This document shows, one piece after another, positions 16,269 to 21,553 of a stretch of 21,553 bases of DNA (its first letter is position 1; every line of letters begins with the position of its first letter). A program made the translations under genes and the position numbers. A model generated the notes under the pieces. It saw nothing but the letters and a program-made list of their open reading frames with translations. It was not told where the DNA came from and ran no database searches. Location: NCBI GenBank assembly GCA_017453605.1, contig JAFTEP010000053.1, forward strand, positions 1 through 21,553. The letters run 5' to 3'. The DNA comes from Clostridia bacterium. Its GTDB lineage: Bacteria; Bacillota; Clostridia; Oscillospirales; SIG627.

Positions 16269-18275
16269 ATGGACAAGAAGATCTGCGCAAAATGCGGCTC
16301 GCCCAACGAGCCGAACGCGAACTTCTGCACTAACTGCGGATCGGGAGAATTTGCGCCTTCCGACGTTCAAAAGCCCGCTCAGCCCCAGTACGCCCCGGAT
16401 CCTCAGCCCACCACGGTGCTGAACGATCCCGCGGTACAAAACGCGTATTTCAACGCTCAGCAGCCTCAGCAGCCCGCTCAGCCTCAGTACGCGCCGCCTC
16501 AGCAGCCTCAGGCTCCTCAACAGCCGCAATACGCCGCTCCTCAGCAACCGCAGTACGGCTATAACGCCGCGCCTCAGCAGCCGCAGTACGGCTGCGCGCC
16601 TCAGGCGCCCCAGGATCCTCCGAAAAAGAAGAAGAGCCCGGTCGTCTGGATCGTCGCCGCTGTCCTGGTCCTCGCGATCATCGGCGCGGTGCTCTGGTTT
16701 GTCCTCGGCAAGCCCAAGGACGACGATGACGGCGACAAGACGTCTTCAAAGAACGACAAGACAGAAGAAGTACAAAAAACCACAGGCTCCGGCGAAGATA
16801 CCGCCGGGAAGACTTCCGAAGCCGCGACCGGCGAGGGTCCCGCGACCACGGAGGAACAGCCGAAGACCGACGACAAGCCCGCGGATCTCGACCCCGCGCT
16901 TTTCATCGGCGACTGGGAGTTCGATGTGGATTTCTCCGGAGTCAGCAAGGATGAGCTGTGGGATATGCTTGGCGGCAATATTCCGTACGGCCTCAAAGAG
17001 TTGTTGAGCGCCGATGAGTTCTCCGGGATCCTGCAAGGGATGTTCAAGGGCTGTCACATGAGATTTTCGGATGACGGCTCGGTCATGATGCTCGTCGACG
17101 TCTCCGCCTTCCGGAACGGTATGATCCGGATCTATGACGCAACCTTTTCCAAACTCGGCTCTATGAACCTCGAACAGGTCGCCCAGCTCTACGGCGAAAG
17201 CGTCGATCAGCTCAGAGAAAACCTCGATCAGACAGGCAAGACCTGGAAGGAACTGTGCTCAGACACGAATGAGAGCAATCGCGCGCAGCTCGAAGCGACC
17301 TCCGACCGGATCTTAGCCGAGAGCTTCGGCTGCGCCTACCATTCCAACGGCATCGCCGTCGCCTCCGACGAAGAAAGATATACCGTCGAGGGCGACGCGG
17401 TCGTCGTCTCGGGCAAAGGATCCCGGACGACGTTCAGGTACGGGGACTCCGTGCTCAGGCTTTCGGAGATCTCCGCCAGGACCGGCGGCACGCCGGCGCT
17501 GATGAAGGTTATCAAGGACCTCACTCTGAAAAAAGCCGCTTCGGTCTACCGTCTGGCGGACAGTCCCGAGCCTGTTCAGGAGACCTCCGAGGAAGATCCC
17601 GGACCCGTTGCGGGAGCGCTCACCAACACCTCTGTCGCGGGCGACTGGCAGTTCGCGGTCAGCGCCTCGGACGTAGACAAGGATAAGGCGTGGGAGTACC
17701 TCGCCTCCGATTCGTTCTTCGGCACGATCGAAGGTCTCATAGATCGCGACGACGTTTCCGGATTCATCGCGGACGTATGCGGCGCATACCGCTACAGATT
17801 CTACGCGGACGGCACAGTCGATCTTCTGCTCGAGATCTCCGTTTACCGAGAAGCCCTGAAGGATTTCTACGAGGTCGTGTTCTCCGGTCTTGCTGAAGTG
17901 GGCGTTTCCGAGGGCGCGCAGTATATCGGCGTCAGCGAAGACGATCTCAAAAGCGCTCTCGACGCGATGGGAATGACCTGGAGCGAATACTGCGATCAAT
18001 TCGTGGAGAACACCGTCGCTCAGATCGACAGCACGTCCGACGAGGATTTCGCCGCTCAGTTAAACGGCGGGAACGTTTCCGGCGGCTTCGCCGAAATGGG
18101 CAACAAGGACAATTATTCGATCAGCGGCGACAAGGTCTCGATGGTGAGAGCCGCGACGAGCCTCACCTACCGCGACGGTTATCTCGTGCTCGACGGTCCC
18201 TCTCTCAACGCCGACGAGGACTCCGCGTGGCTCATCAACAGCATGAAGATCATCAAACTCCGGAAGGTCGCCTGA
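16269..18275 (+). CDS. Zinc-ribbon, single-pass membrane protein with duplicated extracellular domain
   Basis: I do not recognise a named function. The 668-residue protein starts with a zinc ribbon (C6, C9, C20, C23). A Gln/Pro/Tyr-rich tract (about 35-116) with repeated PQQPQY follows, then a basic patch and one transmembrane helix (about 124-147). An acidic/Thr-rich linker leads to two related outer domains (about 207-425 and 452-668). Both begin with a GDW(E/Q)F strand, then a Val-(D/S)-K-D helix, a RF..DG(S/T)V strand pair, a TW.E(L/Y)C element and a C-terminal (T/S)(F/L).Y.D strand. The ribbon and PQ tract should be cytoplasmic. It is transcribed first in the operon, with the nagA start only 5 bp after its stop. 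Sensory or envelope-stress roles are possible but unproven. Confidence 0.75.
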   Translation: MDKKICAKCGSPNEPNANFCTNCGSGEFAPSDVQKPAQPQYAPDPQPTTVLNDPAVQNAYFNAQQPQQPAQPQYAPPQQPQAPQQPQYAAPQQPQYGYNAAPQQPQYGCAPQAPQDPPKKKKSPVVWIVAAVLVLAIIGAVLWFVLGKPKDDDDGDKTSSKNDKTEEVQKTTGSGEDTAGKTSEAATGEGPATTEEQPKTDDKPADLDPALFIGDWEFDVDFSGVSKDELWDMLGGNIPYGLKELLSADEFSGILQGMFKGCHMRFSDDGSVMMLVDVSAFRNGMIRIYDATFSKLGSMNLEQVAQLYGESVDQLRENLDQTGKTWKELCSDTNESNRAQLEATSDRILAESFGCAYHSNGIAVASDEERYTVEGDAVVVSGKGSRTTFRYGDSVLRLSEISARTGGTPALMKVIKDLTLKKAASVYRLADSPEPVQETSEEDPGPVAGALTNTSVAGDWQFAVSASDVDKDKAWEYLASDSFFGTIEGLIDRDDVSGFIADVCGAYRYRFYADGTVDLLLEISVYREALKDFYEVVFSGLAEVGVSEGAQYIGVSEDDLKSALDAMGMTWSEYCDQFVENTVAQIDSTSDEDFAAQLNGGNVSGGFAEMGNKDNYSISGDKVSMVRAATSLTYRDGYLVLDGPSLNADEDSAWLINSMKIIKLRKVA

Positions 18276-18280
18276 CTGTG

Positions 18281-19411
18281 ATGAAACTTATAAAAAACGC
18301 GCGCGCGGTCCTGCCGGACAGAGTTCTCGACGGCGCCTGCGTGATCTACGGCAAAACGATCGAAGAAGTCGCCTCCCGCCTGCCGGAGGGCGACTTTGAA
18401 AAAGTCACCGACGCCCGCGGAGCGTTTTTGCTCCCGGGCTTCGTGGACGTTCACATCCACGGCTTTCTCGGATGCGATTTCACGTTCGACGGCGAAAACG
18501 AGGCGATAAAGATCGCCCGCGCTCTCGCCTCTTACGGCGTGACCTCGTTTCTGCCGACGGTGATGACCGCCCCGAAAAAGAGGATGTTTGCGGCTTTCGA
18601 CACGCTTTCGCCGCTTGTCGGAAAGGACACGGGCGGCGCGAGGATCATCGGCGTCAACTCCGAGGGTCCGTTTATCAGCCGCGCCAAGAAGGGCGCCCAG
18701 GACGAGAACGGCATCATCCCCTTCGACAGTGAATTTTTGGGTAAATACGGCGATATCATCCGCCTTCTGACCTTCGCGCCGGAGCTTGAGGGCGCCGAAG
18801 ACTTCGTGAGAAGCGTCAGAAAGAATACCCGCGTCCGGCTCTCGGTCGGACACACCGCCTGCACCGCTCTCGAAGCGCGGCGCGCGCTCGAGGCGGGCGC
18901 GGACCATTTCACGCATCTTTTCAACGCCATGAGCCCGCTCGGACACAGAGAGCCGGGAGCGGTCGGCGCCGCTCTCACCTCGGACGCCTACGCCGAGCTT
19001 ATCTGCGACGGCTTCCACGTCGACAAGACCCTTTTCGAACTCGTGCGGCGCATGAAGGGCGAAAAACTCTGTCTCATCACCGACTGCATCAGACCCGGCG
19101 GGATGCCGGACGGCGAATATATGCTCGGCGGCGAGATCTCGCACAAAAAAGGGATCGAATGCCGCCTTGATAACGGCACGATCTGCGGGAGCGTCCTGAC
19201 GATGGATCTTGCCCTGAAAAATTTTCTCTCAAACACTTCGGCTTCGCTTCCCGAGGCGGCAAAAGCCGCGTCGGAGAACCCGGCGAGGTCGATAGACGAA
19301 AGATCCGTCGGGCGCATCGAGCGCGGATACGACAGCGACATGGTCCTGCTGGACGAAAATTTAAACGTATTAAAAACCATCGTGAAAGGGATGACGGTTT
19401 ATGAAAAATGA
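18281..19411 (+). CDS. nagA: N-acetylglucosamine-6-phosphate deacetylase
   Basis: NagA removes acetate from GlcNAc-6-phosphate, giving glucosamine-6-phosphate for NagB or wall synthesis. The 376-residue amidohydrolase has the HxH metal pair in DVHIHGFLGCDF (H58, H60), the metal-site glutamate in NSEGPFIS, histidines in VGHTAC and HLFNAMSPLGHREPG, and the catalytic aspartate in LITDCIRPGG. The start at 18281 gives the standard MKLIKNARAVLPD beginning; the frame is open back to 18227, inside the preceding gene. The Shine-Dalgarno match is weak, so translation may be coupled to the upstream gene 5 bp away. The 3' end overlaps nagB by 11 bp. Amino sugars from host mucin, chitin or recycled peptidoglycan are all possible sources. 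Confidence 0.95.
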   Translation: MKLIKNARAVLPDRVLDGACVIYGKTIEEVASRLPEGDFEKVTDARGAFLLPGFVDVHIHGFLGCDFTFDGENEAIKIARALASYGVTSFLPTVMTAPKKRMFAAFDTLSPLVGKDTGGARIIGVNSEGPFISRAKKGAQDENGIIPFDSEFLGKYGDIIRLLTFAPELEGAEDFVRSVRKNTRVRLSVGHTACTALEARRALEAGADHFTHLFNAMSPLGHREPGAVGAALTSDAYAELICDGFHVDKTLFELVRRMKGEKLCLITDCIRPGGMPDGEYMLGGEISHKKGIECRLDNGTICGSVLTMDLALKNFLSNTSASLPEAAKAASENPARSIDERSVGRIERGYDSDMVLLDENLNVLKTIVKGMTVYEK

Positions 19412-20168
19412 ACTTCTGACAAATCCTCTGCTTCCCGGGATAAGGTTCTGGGTCTGCGAGGACTACTACGCGATGAGCCGCAAGGCGGCGGCGATCGTGG
19501 GCGGCGCGATGCAGCAGAAGAACGACTTTGTGCTCGGGCTCGCCACCGGCTCCACCCCGGTCGGGCTCTATCAGGAGCTCGTCGGGATGTACGAGGCGGG
19601 AGTGCTCGACTTCGACAAGGTCAGGACCTTCAACCTCGACGAGTACTATCCGATCTCGCGCGAGGACTGCCAGAGCTACTACTACTTTATGTTCGACAAG
19701 CTCTTCTCGCGGGTCAACATCAAAAAAGAAAACGTCCATCTTCCCGACGGGAGCGCTCCGGATCCGGAGGCCGCCTGCAAGCAGTACGAGGCTTCGATCG
19801 AGCCGGTCGATCTGCAGGTGCTCGGCATCGGCTCGAACGGACATATCGGCTTCAACGAGCCCTCCGACAGCTTCATCTATCCGACCCACGTCGTCAACCT
19901 CACCGCGAACACCGTCAAGGACAATTCGCGCTTCTTCGAGAGCGCCGACCAGGTGCCGAGAAAGGCGCTGAGCATGGGCATCGGCACGATAATGCGCGCG
20001 AAGAGCATCCTCATGGTCGTCTCGGGCAGGAACAAATCGACCGCGCTCAGAGAGGCTTTCGAGGGCGGCATCGTTCCGCAGGTGCCGGCGTCGATCCTCC
20101 AGCTCCACCCGAACGTGACCGTCGTCACCGACCGCGAAGCGGCGAGCCAGATCGTTTCGTGGACCTGA
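19401..20168 (+). CDS. nagB: Glucosamine-6-phosphate deaminase
   Basis: NagB converts glucosamine-6-phosphate to fructose-6-phosphate and ammonia, delivering amino sugars to glycolysis. The 255-residue protein shows the phosphate-binding LATGSTPVGLY (47-57), the active-site FNLDEYYPI (77-85) and GIGSNGHIGFNEP with the catalytic His and Glu. Length is normal. The start lies inside the end of nagA (11-bp overlap), and the cysteine desulfurase start follows 4 bp after its stop, so the three genes are probably translated in a coupled way. Confidence 0.95.
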   Translation: MKNELLTNPLLPGIRFWVCEDYYAMSRKAAAIVGGAMQQKNDFVLGLATGSTPVGLYQELVGMYEAGVLDFDKVRTFNLDEYYPISREDCQSYYYFMFDKLFSRVNIKKENVHLPDGSAPDPEAACKQYEASIEPVDLQVLGIGSNGHIGFNEPSDSFIYPTHVVNLTANTVKDNSRFFESADQVPRKALSMGIGTIMRAKSILMVVSGRNKSTALREAFEGGIVPQVPASILQLHPNVTVVTDREAASQIVSWT

Positions 20169-20172
20169 GGGA

Positions 20173-21312
20173 GTGAAAAAACTGATCTATCTTGACAACG
20201 CCGCGACCTCTCCCGTCTGCGAAGCGGCAAAAGCCGCCACGAACGAGGCGATGGAGCTCTTCGCCAACCCCTCGAGCGCGCACGCCGCGGGAACAGACGC
20301 GCGACGCCGCGTGGAAGAGGCGCGAAAAATGATCGCATCCGCCGCCGGGGCGCCGTCAGACGGCGTGATCTTCACGTCCGGCGGTACCGAGGCTGACGCT
20401 CTCGCCCTGCTCGGCGGAGTATCGCGCCGGGGCAGGACCGTCATCATTTCAGACAGCGAGCATCCCGCCGTCGAAATGAACGCCAAGGAACTCGAACGGC
20501 GCGGCTGGAAGGTCTTTTGTATCCCCACGCGCGGCGGCAGGCTCGACCTCGACGCGCTGAGAGCAGAAGCCGAAAAGGGCGACACGGCGCTCATGAGCGT
20601 GATGCACGTCAACAACGAGACCGGCGCGATCTACGACGTCGCCGAGGCCGCGCGTATAGTCAGGACCTATAACCCCGACTGCTTCATACATTCCGACTGC
20701 GTCCAGAGCTTCTGCCGCGAGCGATTCACACTTCTGTCTCTCGGCGTCGATGCCGTGTCCGTCAGCGCCCACAAGATCGGTGGAGTCAAGGGCGCGGGCG
20801 CGCTGATCTGCCGCGCGGGTCTGCACCTGAAGCCCGTCGTCTTCGGAGGCGGGCAGGAAAAAGGGCTTCGCAGCGGCACCGAGAACACCGTCGGGATCGC
20901 GGCTTTTGCCGCCGCGGTCTCATGGGCCCTCCCGAACCTCGACGCGGAACGCGAGCGCGTTTTTTCGCTCAGAGAGCAGATGAAAGCTCTCCTCGCGCCT
21001 CACGGCGTGATCTTCAACGAGCCGGAACGCTTTTCGCCGCACGTTCTCAGCGTTTCGATCCCGGGACTTAAAAGCGAAGTCGCGCTTAGGATGCTCTCCG
21101 ACCGCGGCGTTATGCTCTCCGCGGGGAGCGCCTGTTCGTCGAAGCTCGGAGTCAGCCCGGTGCTCAAAGCGTTCGGACTGCCGCGCGCGGTCGCCGACGG
21201 CACCCTGCGCATCAGCTTCGGCGCGCTGAACACCCCCGAAGAGATCGGCGCCGCCGCCGCCGGGATCGCCGCCGTTGCGGCGCTCGCCTCTCCAAGAGGC
21301 TCCGCCTCTTGA
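20173..21312 (+). CDS. nifS: Cysteine desulfurase (NifS/IscS-like, group I)
   Basis: This PLP enzyme takes sulfur from cysteine for Fe-S clusters and thiolated RNAs. The 379-residue protein has SGGTEADA (69-76), SEHPAV with the PLP-stacking H97, NNET (147-150), the PLP lysine K201 in SAHKIGG, and the catalytic loop cysteine C321 in GSACSS, which places it in group I. The GTG start at 20173 gives MKKLIYLDNAAT, standard for the family; the GAGG before it is unusually close, so coupling to nagB may help initiation. In Clostridia such genes often precede thiI, but the next gene is outside the window. The final six residues (PRGSAS) and the stop codon are supplied by a repeated hairpin element. 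Confidence 0.92.
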   Translation: MKKLIYLDNAATSPVCEAAKAATNEAMELFANPSSAHAAGTDARRRVEEARKMIASAAGAPSDGVIFTSGGTEADALALLGGVSRRGRTVIISDSEHPAVEMNAKELERRGWKVFCIPTRGGRLDLDALRAEAEKGDTALMSVMHVNNETGAIYDVAEAARIVRTYNPDCFIHSDCVQSFCRERFTLLSLGVDAVSVSAHKIGGVKGAGALICRAGLHLKPVVFGGGQEKGLRSGTENTVGIAAFAAAVSWALPNLDAERERVFSLREQMKALLAPHGVIFNEPERFSPHVLSVSIPGLKSEVALRMLSDRGVMLSAGSACSSKLGVSPVLKAFGLPRAVADGTLRISFGALNTPEEIGAAAAGIAAVAALASPRGSAS

Positions 21313-21413
21313 CTCCGCCAAAGGCTCCGCCTTTGGAATCCGCAAAGGGCACGGGGTCCCCGCAAAACTTTGTTTTGCGGGGTGAAATCCCGCCCTTTGA
21401 ACCCGTGAACGGG
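21294..21413 (+). repeat. Gene-terminal string of short hairpins, copy B
   Basis: In gene orientation: AAGAGGC-TCC-GCCTCTT (21294-21310), whose end merges with the stop codon of the cysteine desulfurase gene; CCAAAGGC-TCC-GCCTTTGG (21318-21336); and CAAAGGGC/GCCCTTTG (21343-21350 and 21392-21399). The loop of the third is expanded and holds another perfect 11-bp hairpin, CCCCGCAAAAC-TTT-GTTTTGCGGGG (21358-21382). CCCGT-GA-ACGGG (21402-21413) follows. Order, TCC loops and spacers (tgactccgc, atccgc) match copy A at 375-475. Confidence 0.72.
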
Positions 21414-21420
21414 GGATAAT

Positions 21421-21450
21421 CCGGAATGCGCAATTATTGCGTTATTCCGG
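21421..21450 (+). terminator. Hairpin with short T-run, likely terminator after the cysteine desulfurase gene
   Basis: CCGGAAT (21421-21427) pairs with ATTCCGG (21444-21450), and CGCAA (21429-21433) with TTGCG (21437-21441), making an interrupted 12-bp stem. The downstream bases are CGCCATATTTTCG, a weak T-run, so termination is plausible but not certain. Confidence 0.45.
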
Positions 21451-21514
21451 CGCCATATTTTCGTCTTCGCTTTGGCTCAGACGAGGGTTATCGATCGAAT
21501 AAGGGCTATGGGGA

Positions 21515-21553
21515 CCCCTCATCAGTCAGCTCCGCTGACAGCTTCCCCCAGGG
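21515..21553 (+). repeat. MITE-end repeat, third copy, cut by the window end
   Basis: CCCCTCATCAGTC is followed by the perfect hairpin GTCAGC-TCC-GCTGAC and GCTTCCCCCAGGG. It has the same orientation as the copy at 1-48 and probably opens another inverted-repeat element that continues past the window. Confidence 0.75.

Overview
This window is about 21.5 kb of GC-rich bacterial chromosome. It is almost fully coding and looks like an uncultured, probably gut-type member of the Clostridia (Bacillota). Supporting this are the yicC-remA-gmk cluster, an IspH-ribosomal protein S1 fusion, NfnAB next to a lactate-dehydrogenase-family enzyme, good Shine-Dalgarno sites and consensus sigma-A promoters with 17-bp spacers. 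I cannot name a genus. No rRNA, tRNA, CRISPR array, transposase or phage gene is visible.

Layout. Positions 1-471 are non-coding: a MITE-like inverted-repeat pair, a minus-strand terminator, and a string of short hairpins that reaches the stop codon of the first gene. Minus-strand genes run from 2544 down to 472 (cytoplasmic TIM-barrel glycosidase-like protein with its own promoter), 6479 to 2644 (gpmI then comEC, overlapping by 4 bp), and 9363 to 6758 (yicC, remA, gmk and a membrane protein of unknown function). A divergent promoter region (about 9364-9773) separates these from the plus-strand genes. Those are plsC-ispH/S1 (9774-12463, terminator at 12497); nfnA-nfnB-ldh-like (12830-16041, terminator at 16076); and a zinc-ribbon membrane protein followed tightly by nagA, nagB and a cysteine desulfurase (16269-21312). 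The window closes with a second copy of the hairpin string and a third copy of the MITE-end repeat.

Function. plsC and ispH/S1 join membrane lipid, isoprenoid and translation functions. NfnAB exchanges electrons among NADH, ferredoxin and NADPH, and the adjacent dehydrogenase uses NAD(H) to reduce a 2-oxoacid, so this operon handles fermentative redox balance. nagA and nagB turn N-acetylglucosamine-6-phosphate into fructose-6-phosphate; a TGGTAT/ATACC element at their likely promoter is a candidate amino-sugar operator.

I do not see a clearly new defence or mobile system. The points most worth following are: the two gene-terminal hairpin strings and the GCTCCGC apex they share with the MITE-like ends; an internal ribosome-binding site in ispH/S1 that could release free S1; a plant/trypanosome-type phosphoglycerate mutase; a ComEC whose lactamase-like domain lacks its metal motif; an LDH-family enzyme with a malate-dehydrogenase-like specificity arginine; and phased direct repeats upstream of the glycosidase-like gene. 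All identifications come from reading motifs by eye; no database search was run.
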